Of a stretch of DNA of 64,000 nt, positions 39,512-48,198 are shown one piece after another. A program made the translations under genes and the position numbers. The stretch spans positions 2,092,796 through 2,156,795 of the forward strand of contig CP053450.1 in NCBI GenBank assembly GCA_013285505.1. Direction: 5' to 3'. The notes beneath the pieces are model-generated. The model had not been told where the DNA came from and did not search any database. It worked only from the letters and a program-made list of their open reading frames with translations. Position 1 is the stretch's first letter. Every line of letters begins with the position of its first letter. Source of the stretch: Planctomycetota bacterium. GTDB taxonomy: Bacteria; Planctomycetota; Phycisphaerae; Phycisphaerales; UBA1924.

Positions 39512-40070
39512 GAGCGTATACCGCCAGGCGAAAGCGGTCCCGCGTAGGCCACTTGGACAGATCGAGTGGCTTCCCGTCCGTCGTCGCGTTCTTCAGCACG
39601 CACAGCGCACCACACTTGGACTTGATGTCGTGGTCGTCGAAAGACAGACTGAGCGAGCGATGGGCGAAGCGGTTTCGGATGTCCTTGATCGTTCGTAGGT
39701 CCCCAGCTTCATCTGGACTGACCAGGCCGATGCATGTCGCTAGGTCAATTCGTCGACCAAACTCGCCTGGGCGAGGAAGCACTCGCTCCGCCGCTCTCGC
39801 GTCCTCAGAGGCGAGTCGGCGCGCAATCAGGTCCCCAAGCACATCGTCCAGGAACGCTGCCGCCACGATCGCGAGTGCCCGGTCGCTGGTCTCCTCGTTG
39901 AGCGACTCGGCGACCTCAAACCACTCTCGTTGCAGTGGTGGCTTAGGTGCTCGCTCTGCCCGCTTCAGAAACTCGTCCCATCCGAGCTCATCAACGATTC
40001 GACGAACATCAGCTGCGATCTCTCGCACTAGCTTCATGTCCGAATCTCGGTTGGGGTCGCTCGTCGGCAT
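39369..40070 (-). CDS. MltR/HEPN-like protein, antisense-overlapping the methylase tail
   Basis: This 233-residue helical protein has DRALAIVAAAFLDDVLGDLI near 63-82 and RTIKDIRNRFAHRS at 126-139, the pattern of MltR-like proteins and of HEPN domains (Arg-Asn...His). Some HEPN proteins are RNases in toxin-antitoxin or abortive-infection roles. Its 3' end overlaps the convergent methylase by 143 bases. It is the last gene of a minus-strand group within the phage, and is a plausible superinfection or defence cargo gene, but may equally be a regulator. Confidence 0.65.
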   Translation of the reverse strand: MPTSDPNRDSDMKLVREIAADVRRIVDELGWDEFLKRAERAPKPPLQREWFEVAESLNEETSDRALAIVAAAFLDDVLGDLIARRLASEDARAAERVLPRPGEFGRRIDLATCIGLVSPDEAGDLRTIKDIRNRFAHRSLSLSFDDHDIKSKCGALCVLKNATTDGKPLDLSKWPTRDRFRLAVYALTSHLQMLIPTVPCLPSKKDGEWPFGHPLDHVDRWAQGQEGAPPSAP

Positions 40071-40175
40071 AGGTCAAGATCATATGGATCGCCGTGCGGG
40101 ACTGCATTGCGATCCTCCCGCCGGAGAAACAGCCCCGGCGACGGCCGAGGCTGGAGAAGATGCATGAGGCGTGGC

Positions 40176-40505
40176 CTACTCGTACCCGAAGGCCTCGTCG
40201 GCCGGCCCCTTCTCGCGCAGGGCGTGGTACTCGGTCATGGCGTCCTCGAACGCCGCCTTGCCCGCTGCGGCGTGGGTGCGTCCGTGCATCGGGACGACAA
40301 CGCCCCGCTCCTTGAGGAAGGCGAACGCGACCGCGGCCTGCGTCCACGGCGCGTCGGTAGCCCGACGGAGGTCTTCCAGTACGAAGGTCCCGTCGGCGTC
40401 GTCAATGGCGTTGGCCACTGCCTCGAACACATCCTTGTCGCAGCGGTGCTCATACGGCTCGCCGCGCTTGGGGACGACGGAGCGGACGAGCCGCCCCCCG
40501 CTCAT
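40176..40505 (-). CDS. Small winged-helix-like phage protein
   Basis: This 109-residue protein contains CDKDVFEAVANAIDDADGTF followed by LEDLRRATDAPWTQAAVAFAFLKERGVVVP, which reads as a winged helix, and a helical tail ending EDAMTEYHAL. Similar proteins occur in phages beside small DNA-binding genes; function unknown. ATG 40505 lies inside the 3' end of the upstream gene in another frame, so the two overlap or were once one gene. Confidence 0.6.
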   Translation of the reverse strand: MSGGRLVRSVVPKRGEPYEHRCDKDVFEAVANAIDDADGTFVLEDLRRATDAPWTQAAVAFAFLKERGVVVPMHGRTHAAAGKAAFEDAMTEYHALREKGPADEAFGYE

Positions 40506-40680
40506 CAACGCGGAAGGTCTCCGTCCGCTCGTCCGGCGGCGGCTCGCGGCAGGCCGCGACGGCGTGCTCGAGCGCGTCCCACTCATCCGTGGTGAGCATC
40601 TGGTCCTCGCGGGCGGCGAGCAGGGACTCAGCCGCCTCGAAGACGGCGCGGAGGCGATCCATGTCACGCGCGGCGCTCAT
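40450..40680 (-). CDS. Small helical phage protein
   Basis: This 76-residue frame starts [20 protein letters not shown] and continues [20 protein letters not shown], an amphipathic helical protein. The last 20 residues (after RVDE) are Arg-rich and look like reading into the next gene's frame; a one-base indel near 40505 could join the two proteins or move the true stop. Function unknown. Confidence 0.5.
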   Translation of the reverse strand: MSAARDMDRLRAVFEAAESLLAAREDQMLTTDEWDALEHAVAACREPPPDERTETFRVDERGAARPLRRPQARRAV

Positions 40681-40831
40681 GGTCCCTCCTTCCCGGCTCG
40701 TACACAGTGCCGCACATCTGGCACTCGACTCGCTCGTCGTCTTGCCAGACCAAGCGGTCCGCGTCGCGCTCGCCGCAGAGGGGGCATGCGTCCTCCGGCG
40801 CGACCAGGTTGTCGTTGGCGCTCGCGTCCAT
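40664..40831 (-). CDS. Small zinc-ribbon protein
   Basis: This 55-residue protein has two CxxC knuckles, [13 protein letters not shown] and [13 protein letters not shown], forming a zinc ribbon. ATG 40831 is preceded by AAGGAG at good spacing, which sets the start although the frame is open much further upstream. It likely binds DNA or RNA polymerase. It sits in a minus-strand string of small regulatory-type phage genes. Confidence 0.7.
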   Translation of the reverse strand: MDASANDNLVAPEDACPLCGERDADRLVWQDDERVECQMCGTVYEPGRRDHERRA

Positions 40832-40833
40832 GC

Positions 40834-41027
40834 TCACGCTCCTTCCCGCGGTTCGACCCGCTGACGCAAGGCGCCCGGGCGCTGCGGATGCGGATGCGCC
40901 GCTTCGTGCGGAGGTTCGTCGCGTCCCATCCGCCGTACGGGCTCTCGCGGTCGATGCGGACGCGGACGATCTCGCCGCTGACTTTGGCGGTGTAGACGCC
41001 GCCGATCTGGACCTCGTTCTTCCGCAT
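40834..41027 (-). CDS. Small phage protein with a KOW/SH3-like beta fold (likely frameshift near the end)
   Basis: It begins [20 protein letters not shown] and continues [20 protein letters not shown], a short beta-rich protein of a kind common in phages. The frame runs on past the likely end. A second frame gives [11 protein letters not shown] and a stop at 40834, just before the zinc-ribbon ATG, so a one-base indel near 40875-40885 is likely. The family is probably nucleic-acid binding; no role is established. Confidence 0.6.
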
Positions 41028-41030
41028 GGG

Positions 41031-41494
41031 TCAGGCCCCCTTCCCGCTCGTGGGGGCGGCCGCGAACAGGCCGCGGTCGTGCTTGGCGAAGCGGGCGTCC
41101 TTCCCCTTCTTAGCGATCTCGCGGATGATCGCGGCGTAGAGGGTGGCCTCGGGCGTCTTGCCGCTCGTCTTCCAGCCCGCGGCAATGGCGCGCTCGGCGA
41201 TGGTCTTGGCGTTCAGGGGCTCGCCCGCTTCGGCCAGGACCTTCGCGGCCAGGTCGAGGCCGCTGACGCGCTTCGGCTTGAGCTCCTTCGGGGCCTTGGC
41301 GGGCTTGGTCGCCTTGCCGGCCGTGGGCGTCGCGGGGGCGGCGGCTCGGCGGCTTCGCCTTCGCGGCCTGCGCGGCCTTGGTCCGCTGGGCGCCCTCGGC
41401 GCGGGCCGCGGCTCTTGGACATGGACGGCCGCTTCGCGGCGGGCTTGCGGGCAGCCTTCTTCGCCGTCTTCTTCGTCGTCTTCTTCGTTGCCAT
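41031..41494 (-). CDS. Lys/Ala-rich HARE-HTH DNA-binding protein (two frameshifts)
   Basis: The N-terminus [20 protein letters not shown] resembles histone H1 tails. The C-terminal 75 residues form a HARE-type winged helix ([40 protein letters not shown]), seen in RpoE-delta and in restriction-linked proteins. The parts lie in three successive frames; the middle one reads [20 protein letters not shown]. Two indels in the repetitive G/C-rich middle (about 41335-41410) would give one protein of about 153 residues. It probably coats or regulates phage or host DNA. Confidence 0.65.
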
Positions 41495-41554
41495 GCTGAT
41501 TCTCCTTCTGCATGGTGGGAACAGGAACGTGCCCGCACAGCGCGGGCGCTTGGA

Positions 41555-41809
41555 TCAGCAACCGGCGACGCGCTCGATCTCGCTCAGCACGTCGTGGATC
41601 ATCGAGTTGGTGGCGTTCGGCTCGCCGCGCTTCGTCGTGCCGCAGATGACCTTGGCGGCGTTGTACGCGACGGCGTAGCGCACCTCGCGGGTGTCGTCGC
41701 GGGCGACCTCGATCTCGACGTCGTTGGCGATCACGACCGCGCCGCTCTCGGTGCGGCGGACCTCGACATCCCCCTCGACGCCTTCGATGACGATCTGCTT
41801 GATGAACAT
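41555..41809 (-). CDS. Small phage protein of unknown function
   Basis: This 84-residue protein ([20 protein letters not shown] ... [20 protein letters not shown]) is probably alpha/beta. Two ATGs are close: 41815 is one base from AAGGAGG and unusable, while 41809 is seven bases away and is therefore the start. It is the first gene of the minus-strand regulatory block and is divergent from the packaging genes across about 140 bp. Confidence 0.65.
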   Translation of the reverse strand: MFIKQIVIEGVEGDVEVRRTESGAVVIANDVEIEVARDDTREVRYAVAYNAAKVICGTTKRGEPNATNSMIHDVLSEIERVAGC

Positions 41810-41948
41810 GCGCATGCCTCCTTCTGGTCCTCTATGCCCGCGGCCTCCCGCTGGCGTGGGGCACATGAGGGCCGGCATGTCCCCGGATTGCAAGGCCATT
41901 CCGGAGGAATCTGCGCATGTGGGCGACCGCCTACATGGAGGGGGCGAC

Positions 41949-42201
41949 ATGTCCGAACAGGCGCCTAGTCGGCAGGCCGAAGCCAGGACAAGTCCCCGGC
42001 TGAACCCGGCGGCGATGCCCGTGGCGGACGCGGGCGCGCATCCTCTCTCGCGCGGGCGGGCAGCGCGTCACGGAAGACATGTTGCGCGCCGACATCGAGG
42101 CGGGCGCGCCGACGAACCCGGACGGCACGGTCAACCTCGTGCACTACGCCGCGTGGCTCGTGAAGGAGATGGCAGAGCGCGGGGGTGGCCGTGGCGATTG
42201 A
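41949..42201 (+). CDS. Putative terminase small subunit (one frameshift)
   Basis: It starts at ATG 41949 after GGAGGGGG. The first frame gives MSEQAPSRQAEARTSPRLNP. After an indel near 42035 the protein continues GQRVTEDMLRADIEAGAPTN and GTVNLVHYAAWLVKEMAERG, overlapping the large-subunit start. Small proteins of this kind precede large terminase genes and recognise phage DNA ends. Its C-terminal helix is similar to the N-terminal domain of the next gene. Confidence 0.6.
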
Positions 42202-44465
42202 CCCGCGCAGCCTGCGCCCTGGCGAGCTGTGCCGCCTGCTGAACTCCACGCCTCTGGGCGAGGTGATCAGCGAGCGCCAGCTGCACCGCCACCGGACGCG
42301 CGCGGGGTTCCGAATCGGCGACGACAAGGCGATCGACCTCGTCCGTTACGTCGCCTGGCTCGTGGTCGAGCGGCACGAGCGGCTGGCCCAGCCTGAGGTC
42401 TCAGATGAGGACGCCTACGAGGCGCACCGGGAGCGGGCGCGGCAGCGGAACATGTCGTTGTCTCTGGCCGGGCGCGACATCGGCGAACTGCCGGCGGTGG
42501 TCAACCCGGACCGAAAGGCGCGGGCGGAGCGCGACTTCCGCTTCTTCTGCGAGGCGTACTTCCCGGCGACGTTCCACCTGGCGTGGTCGCCGGACCACCT
42601 AAAGGTCGTCGCCAAGATCGAGCGGGCGGTGCTCGAGGGCGGGCTCTTCGCGATGGCGATGCCGCGCGGCAGCGGCAAGACGAGCCTGTGCGAGATCGCG
42701 TGCCTGTGGGCTCTTGCTTTCGGGCACCGCGAGTTCGTGACGCTGATCGGCTCGGACGAGGAGCACGCCGCCCAGATGCTCGACTCGATCAAGGCCGAGC
42801 TGGAGAACAACGACCGGCTACTCGACGACTTCCCGGAGGCGTGCTTCCCGATCCATGCCCTCGAAGGCATCCACCAGCGCGCGGCGGGCCAGCTGTACCA
42901 GGGTGAGCAGACGCACATCGGGTGGACGGCGAAAGAGATCGTGCTCCCGACCATCCCCGACTCCCGCGCGAGCGGAGCAATCATCCGCGTCGCGGGCATT
43001 ACGGGGCGCATCCGCGGCATGAAGCACAAGCGCCCGGATGGGCACAGCGTCCGCCCGTCGCTCGTGCTCATCGACGACCCGCAGACGGACGAGTCGGCGC
43101 GGAGCCCATCACAGTGCGCCAACCGCGAGCGCATCCTCGCCGGGGCCATCCTCGGGCTCGCCGGGCCGGGGAAGAAGATCGCCGGGCTCATGACGCTGAC
43201 CGTGGTCCGCCCCGACGACCTGGCCGACCGGCTCCTCGACCGCGACAAGCACCCACAGTGGCAGGGCGAGCGCACGAGGATGGTCTACTCGTTCCCGACC
43301 AACGAGAAGCTGTGGGCCGAGTACGCGCGGCTCCGGGCCGAGGGTCTGCGCGCCGACGAGGGGATCGTGCGGGCGACCGAGTTCTACCGCGAGCACCGCG
43401 AGGCGATGGACGAGGGCGCGGCCGTCGCGTGGGCCGAGCGCTTCAACCACGACGAACTCTCCGCCGTCCAGCACGCCATGAACCTCAAGCTCCAGGACGA
43501 GGCCGCGTTCTGGGCGGAGTACCAGAACGAGCCGCTCCCCGAGGCGACGGCCCTCGACGAAGATCTTCTCAGCGCCGACCAGATCTGCGCCAAGCTAAGC
43601 GGGCACCAGCGCGGCGAGGCGCCGATCGGGGCGTCGGCGCTAACCATGTTCATCGACGTGCAGGCCAAGTGCCTGTTCTGGCTCGTGGCCGCGTGGGAGG
43701 AGGACTTCACCGGCTACGTCATCGACTATGGAACGGAGCCCGACCAGAAGGCGGCGTACTTCACGCTGCGCGATGTGCGACGCACGCTCGGGGCGGCGGC
43801 CCCGCGGGCCGGCCTTGAGGGGCGCGGTATACGCCGCGCTGGAGCGGCTCACGGAGGCAACGCTCGGGCGCGAATGGCGGCGCGACGACGGCGCGATGGT
43901 GCGCATCGACCGCTGTCTGATCGACGCGAACTGGGGCCAGTCGTCGGACGTGGTGTACCAGTTCTGCCGCCAGAGCACGTTCAGCGGCGTGTTGCTCCCG
44001 AGCCACGGGCGGTACGTCGGCGCATCGAGTGTTCCGTTCAGCGAGTACAAGCGCAAGCGCGGCGACCGCGTCGGGCTGAACTGGCGCATCCCTGTCGTGA
44101 CAGGCAAGCGCGCTGTGCGGCACGTCGTCTTCGACACGAACTACTGGAAGTCGTTCATTCAGGCCCGCCTGGCGGTGCCGATGGGCGACCCCGGCTCGCT
44201 CTCCCTCTTCGGCCACAAGCCCGAGCGACAACAACTCCTCGCCGAGCACCTGACGGCCGAGTACCGCGTCAAGACCCAGGGCCGCGGGCGGACGGTGGAC
44301 GAGTGGAAGCTCCGCGCCCAGGCCATCGACAACCACTGGCTCGACGGCCTCGTGGGCTCGGCGGTCGCGGCGTCGATGCAGGGGGCGGTGCTCTTCGGGA
44401 CGGACGTACGACCGGTTACGCGGCCGAGGGTGCGGCTGTCCCAACTCCAGCGGGCGAAACGATGA
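42185..44465 (+). CDS. Phage terminase, large subunit (one frameshift)
   Basis: TerL packages phage DNA. Residues 1-75 form a DNA-binding domain (RPGELCRLLNSTPLGEVISE ... AIDLVRYVAWLVVERHE). The ATPase has MPRGSGKTSLCEIACLWALA near 158 and Walker B LVLIDDPQTDESA near 295. The RNase H-like nuclease begins near TMFIDVQAKCLFWLVAAW, with the catalytic Asp, and continues after the frameshift as MVRIDRCLIDANWGQSSDVV. One extra base near 43820 (GAGGGGCGCGG) breaks it; removal joins PRAGLEG to AVYAALERLTEA. Full length about 759 residues. Start GTG 42185 or GTG 42191. Confidence 0.88.
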
Positions 44466-44521
44466 CGACACAGATTCCCGTTGGCAGTGGGAACATTGCA
44501 CTACAGTTCAAGGTCATCTAG
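44462..44521 (+). other. Short leftover frame at the left edge of the mercury/AbiE cargo
   Basis: An ATG overlapping the terminase stop opens a frame of 19 residues (MTTQIPVGSGNIALQFKVI) that ends 10 bases before the MerR start. It reads like the beginning of a normal protein cut short. It may be the remnant of a phage gene interrupted when the cargo inserted, or just a leader. The matching remainder was not found at the right edge near 48077-48198. Confidence 0.3.
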
Positions 44522-44531
44522 AGGGATAGCC

Positions 44532-44996
44532 ATGGGCAACAGCTACACGATCGGCCAATTGGCCAACGCCGCCGATGTCCCGACCTCGTCTGTCCGCTTC
44601 TATGAGCGGCGGGGCCTCTTGATACCCGACGAGCGGAGCCGCGGGAACTACCGGCTGTACGGCGAGGCTGCCCTCGAGCGATTGCGGTTCATCAAGGCGG
44701 CGCAGTCGGCCGGATTCACGCTTAAGGATGTCGACCTGCTGCTGGAGTTCCGAGATGGTGACGCGGCTCCGTGCCGGGAGGTGCAGGGCTTGATTGGCGC
44801 TCGATTGGCCAAAGTGGACGAGGAGATCGAGCATCTTCAGCACGTGCGCAACGTACTCGGGGGATGGATGAGGGTGTGCCACAAGGCTGCCAAGACGGGT
44901 AGGTGCGGTGTATTGGATGGGCTGGATCGCCCGTGCGCTTGCGGGGGTAATGGTCCGGACAGCACAAATCGGAAAGAACCGGGAGATTCGGCTTGA
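44532..44996 (+). CDS. merR: MerR-type mercury-responsive regulator
   Basis: This 154-residue MerR-family activator has the winged helix YTIGQLANAADVPTSSVRFY and a dimerisation coiled coil. Its Cys81, Cys116 and Cys125 keep the 35- and 9-residue spacing of Cys82, Cys117 and Cys126 that bind Hg(II) in Tn501 MerR, which argues for mercury rather than zinc or copper. It lies upstream of and co-directional with its likely targets, unlike the divergent Tn501 arrangement. No mercuric reductase gene is present nearby. RBS AGAGGGA. Confidence 0.82.
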   Translation: MGNSYTIGQLANAADVPTSSVRFYERRGLLIPDERSRGNYRLYGEAALERLRFIKAAQSAGFTLKDVDLLLEFRDGDAAPCREVQGLIGARLAKVDEEIEHLQHVRNVLGGWMRVCHKAAKTGRCGVLDGLDRPCACGGNGPDSTNRKEPGDSA

Positions 44997-45024
44997 CCCT
45001 GCACCAAGGTTCAACGCCGATACT
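44993..45024 (+). promoter_or_regulatory. MerR-type promoter with long spacer
   Basis: TTGACC (44993-44998) and GATACT (45019-45024) are separated by 20 bp, the over-long spacing that MerR-family activators correct by twisting DNA. An imperfect dyad TTGACCCTGCA / CCAAGGTTCAA (44993-45014, 7 of 11 positions) covers the -35 box and spacer. It lies directly before the Cys-rich protein gene, overlapping the merR stop. Confidence 0.5.
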
Positions 45025-45059
45025 CAGAGTACAAGCGAAACGCATTCAGGAGCACGGCT

Positions 45060-45374
45060 ATGACGAAACGACGGAACATCGTGATCTGGACGGCGCTTGG
45101 GCTCGCCGGCGCGGTAGCGGCGGGCGCCACAACGATGCATCAGGCACGCGCGGAGCGAGCAGACTGCCCGGGCAAGATCGTCTGCCCCGTGACCGGCGAG
45201 TTGGTCTGCTGGGACAAGTGTCCCCTGATCGACGCCGATCGGGCTGATTGCCCGGGACGCATCGAGTGCCCTCTGACCGGAGAGCTCGTGTGCCGGGACC
45301 GGTGCCCGGTCGGCGAAGAGACTGCGGCGGATCAGGGCGCGGCACTCCCGGCGTGTTGCCAAACCGGAGGCTGA
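45060..45374 (+). CDS. Exported Cys-rich tandem-repeat protein, probable metal binder
   Basis: This 104-residue protein has an N-terminal signal/anchor (RRNIVIWTALGLAGAVAAGA). The mature part holds two copies of a 28-residue unit, DCPGKIVCPVTGELVCWDKC (35-54) and DCPGRIECPLTGELVCRDRC (63-82), each with four cysteines spaced 6, 8 and 4 residues apart, then a final CC near 99. Such a layout suggests binding of Hg(II) or another soft metal outside the membrane. It is preceded by a MerR-type promoter and CAGGAG, and followed by the Trx-MerT-MerP gene. I know no named family. Confidence 0.7.
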   Translation: MTKRRNIVIWTALGLAGAVAAGATTMHQARAERADCPGKIVCPVTGELVCWDKCPLIDADRADCPGRIECPLTGELVCRDRCPVGEETAADQGAALPACCQTGG

Positions 45375-45380
45375 TCATCT

Positions 45381-46301
45381 GTGAAGATCAGGATTCTGTA
45401 CTTCGAGGGTTGCCCGAATCATCGGCCCGTCGTGGACATGGTCCGGCGGCTCGTGACCGAGCACGGTCTGGACGCGAGCGTTGAGGAGCGAGAGGTCGCG
45501 CCGGGTGAGGAGGCCCGACTCCGCTTCCTCGGTTCACCGACCGTTCAGGTGGAAGGCGTTGACATCGAGCCGGCGGCCAGGGAGCGGGCCGATTTCGCGA
45601 TGTCGTGCCGGGTCTATAGCACGCCCGACGGCCTCCCATCTGAAGACATGCTCCTTACCGCAATGGGAGTTGATGCCACCACGAGCCGAGCATCAGCGCC
45701 GGATCGGTCCGGTCTTCTGGCGACCGGTGGTTCGGTGCTCACGGCCATCCTCTCCAGCGCTTGCTGCTGGCTGCCGCTGCTACTTCTGGCGTTCGGTGCA
45801 TCTGCGGCGGGCGCATCGGCCTTCTTCGAGCGGTGGCGGCCGCTGTTCGCCGGGGTTGCGATCGTGCTGCTCGGCGTCGGGTTCTGGTCGACGTACCTTC
45901 GGCGCGCCCAGTGCTCGGGGTGCGAGTGCGAGACGAGTCGGGGACGGGCGGGCGTGCTCCGCCAGATGTCGTTTTGGATCTCTGCGGTGGTCGTGACCGC
46001 GTTTGTCCTGTTCCCTCGCTACGCGGGTGTGGTCGCGCAGGCCGTGTATCCCGATTCGGGTGCGGAGATGGTCTCGGCGGCGGATGCGGAACTCGTCGTG
46101 CATCGGTTCGATATCGAGGGCATGACGTGCGAAGCCTGTGCGACGACCCTGGAAGCAGAGCTGCGGCGTCTGCCTAGCGTCTCGCACGCGAGCGTCGACT
46201 ATGCCACCGGGGTTGCTGAGATCGCCGCAGTTAGGCGCTCGGCCGTGGCACGCGTGAGGCAGGCGGTAGAACGGCACGGCTGGCGAGCAACGCCGGAGTA
46301 G
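45381..46301 (+). CDS. Thioredoxin-like, MerT and MerP domains fused in one mercury transporter
   Basis: This 306-residue protein has three parts. Residues 1-85 resemble a small thioredoxin-fold domain (IRILYFEGCPNHRPVVDMV with Cys11; FLGSPTVQVEGVDIEP). Residues 110-225 are MerT-like: three membrane helices, the first with the vicinal pair Cys128-Cys129 (AILSSACCWLPLLLLAFG), and a loop with QCSGCEC. Residues 238-306 are a MerP/HMA domain with GMTCEAC (Cys250, Cys253). MerT moves Hg(II) inward and MerP hands it over; the thioredoxin-like part could pass it on in the cytoplasm. Start GTG 45381. Without merA, uptake alone would be harmful, so a reductase should exist elsewhere. Confidence 0.78.
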   Translation: MKIRILYFEGCPNHRPVVDMVRRLVTEHGLDASVEEREVAPGEEARLRFLGSPTVQVEGVDIEPAARERADFAMSCRVYSTPDGLPSEDMLLTAMGVDATTSRASAPDRSGLLATGGSVLTAILSSACCWLPLLLLAFGASAAGASAFFERWRPLFAGVAIVLLGVGFWSTYLRRAQCSGCECETSRGRAGVLRQMSFWISAVVVTAFVLFPRYAGVVAQAVYPDSGAEMVSAADAELVVHRFDIEGMTCEACATTLEAELRRLPSVSHASVDYATGVAEIAAVRRSAVARVRQAVERHGWRATPE

Positions 46302-46511
46302 GTTGCGGCCCGGAATCACTGGTCGGGGGTGTCCATGCGTGGGCGGCGCTCTTCGGGCCGGATGTGAGGCCGGCGGGGTTGATCCTTGTCTGCCGAAAGA
46401 CGGATGCCCGCTCGTTCTTGCGGGGGCAAGTGTGATCTTGCGGCGATCCCGATCGGGCCTTCCACAGGCGTCGGGGCCGCAGTGGTCCGATATCGGGCTT
46501 GTGTATTTGTC
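46302..46511. other. Gap between mercury and AbiE genes
   Basis: About 210 bp with no supported reading frame. Nothing marking a transposon end or terminator is clear. It is followed by the AbiE promoter. Confidence 0.4.
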
Positions 46512-46541
46512 TTGACTATACCACGCACAAGTCGATACTAT
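46512..46541 (+). promoter_or_regulatory. Predicted promoter of the AbiE pair
   Basis: TTGACT (46512-46517) and TACTAT (46536-46541) are 18 bp apart; they match consensus at five and four of six positions. Transcription would start close to the ATG at 46547. AbiEi antitoxins usually repress their own promoter, so an operator is expected here; no clear repeat pair stands out. Confidence 0.5.
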
Positions 46542-46546
46542 TACAC

Positions 46547-47156
46547 ATGCCCGAGACCCCCGAGGCATCTCGCCAAGCCCTGGAACTCGCCCGGCGACTG
46601 AGCGTGCTCCGCGTCCGGGACGCCAAGCAGCACGGCATCCACCCCGAGGTGCTTCGCCGGCTGGTCGCCAGCGGCAAGCTCGTCAAGGTCGCCCGCGGCA
46701 TGTACGCGCCCGGCGGCGGCCGACGCGACCGAGCACGCGGACCTGGCCCGCGCGGCCGCTCGCGTGCCCCAAGGCGTCGTGTGCCTCCTCTCGGCGCTGG
46801 CCTACCACGAGATCGGCACGCAGCTGCCTCACGAGGTCTGGATGATGATCGACCGCCGGGCCCACCGCCCGAAGGTCGATCATCCGCCGATGCGGTTCGT
46901 GCTTGCCTCCGGCGCCCCGCTGACCGAGGGAATCGAGCGGATCACGATCGAGGGCCGGACTGTCAGGATCTTCAACCCCGCCAAGACCGTGGCCGACTGT
47001 TTCAGATACCGACGCCACGTCGGGATGGAGGTGGCCATCGAGGCGCTCCGATCGGCGACGCGGGATCGCCGGTGCACGGCCGATGAGCTCTGGCGCAACG
47101 CCAAGATCTGCCGCGTCGGGTCCGTCATGCGGCCGTACCTGGAGGCCGTGGCATGA
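46547..47156 (+). CDS. AbiEi-type antitoxin (one frameshift)
   Basis: The N-terminal winged helix (VRDAKQHGIHPEVLRRLVAS, then KLVKVARGMYAPG) matches the AbiEi/transcriptional-regulator type antitoxin domain. After an extra base near 46718 the protein continues VPQGVVCLLSALAYHEIGTQ and FNPAKTVADCFRYRRHVGME, the AbiEi C-terminal region. Complete length about 202 residues. The antitoxin represses its promoter and counters AbiEii. Its stop overlaps the toxin ATG by ATGA. Confidence 0.78.
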
Positions 47157-48076
47157 GCCGTCGACCGAACGAAGGCCTTTCCCAGTCCGTGAAGCAGCGA
47201 CTGCTCAACCTCAGCGCCAAGCGGGGCGAGACGTTCAACATCCTGCTCGTCCGCTACGGCATCGAGCGTCTGCTGTATCGGCTCACGCAAAGTCCCCACC
47301 GCGATCAGTTCGTGCTCAAGGGCGCCACGCTCTTTGCCGTGTGGACGGGCAAGCCGCACCGTCCGACCCAGGATGTCGATCTGCTGGGCTTCGGCGCCCC
47401 CGCCACCGAACGGCTTGAGGCGGTGTTCAGGGAGATCTGCCTCGCGGACGTCGAGCCCGACGGCCTCGAGTTCGACCCCGGGTCCGTCAGCGTGCAGCCC
47501 ATCCGGGAGGACAACGTCTACGACGGGCTCCGCGTCCGGCTCCTCGCCACACTCGGTTCCGCCCGCATCTCGCTGCAGGTCGATGTCGGCTTCGGCGACG
47601 TGATCACACCGTCTCCGCGCGAGCTGCCGTTTGGGCCCCTGCTGGATCTGCCGGCGCCGGTTCTCCGGACTTACCCGCCCGAAACGGTCGTCGCCGAGAA
47701 ACTCGACGCGATCGTGAAGCTCGGCATGGGCAACAGCCGCATGAAGGACTACTTCGACCTCTGGACCCTCAGCGAGTCGATGACCTTCGAGTTCGCAGCC
47801 CTGCACCAAGCGGTGGCCGCGACTCTCGAGCGACGCTCAACGCCGATGCCGGCGGAACTGCCGATCGGCCTCTCCGACGAGTTCTCCTTCGACCCCACGA
47901 AGGAAGCGCAGTGGTCCGCGTTCCTGCGCAAGATGGGCACTGGCGTCACCGCGCAGGCGCTTCCGGTGATCGTTGCACGAATCAGGGACTTTGCGCTCCC
48001 GCTCTTCGGCCTAGCCGAAGCTTCGGCCTCCCGCGACAAGTGGCCGCCTCACGGCCCCTGGGGCTCTGCCGACTGA
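47153..48076 (+). CDS. AbiEii-type nucleotidyltransferase toxin
   Basis: This 307-residue toxin has the AbiEii nucleotidyltransferase core: FVLKGATLFAVWTG, TQDVDLLGFG with the catalytic acids, LQVDVGFGDVI, and TVVAEKLDAIVKLGMGNSRM followed by KDYFDLW. AbiEii toxins are thought to modify tRNA or other nucleotides and stop growth, giving type IV toxin-antitoxin phage exclusion. Inside a prophage it would act as a stability or superinfection-exclusion module. Confidence 0.85.
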   Translation: MSRRPNEGLSQSVKQRLLNLSAKRGETFNILLVRYGIERLLYRLTQSPHRDQFVLKGATLFAVWTGKPHRPTQDVDLLGFGAPATERLEAVFREICLADVEPDGLEFDPGSVSVQPIREDNVYDGLRVRLLATLGSARISLQVDVGFGDVITPSPRELPFGPLLDLPAPVLRTYPPETVVAEKLDAIVKLGMGNSRMKDYFDLWTLSESMTFEFAALHQAVAATLERRSTPMPAELPIGLSDEFSFDPTKEAQWSAFLRKMGTGVTAQALPVIVARIRDFALPLFGLAEASASRDKWPPHGPWGSAD

Positions 48077-48198
48077 TCCGGTGCCGTTTCATCAACACGC
48101 AAGCCTGCGCAGCTCCATTCATGTCGGCATAGGTAGCCAGTAGCACCAGTCAGCCTCCTGCGCGCGGTGTGCAGGCCAACGGTGCGGCAGGGCTCCCG

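Noticed and set aside
44466..44531. A separate mercury operator/promoter upstream of merR
   Set aside because: No clear -35/-10 pair with a dyad could be defined there.
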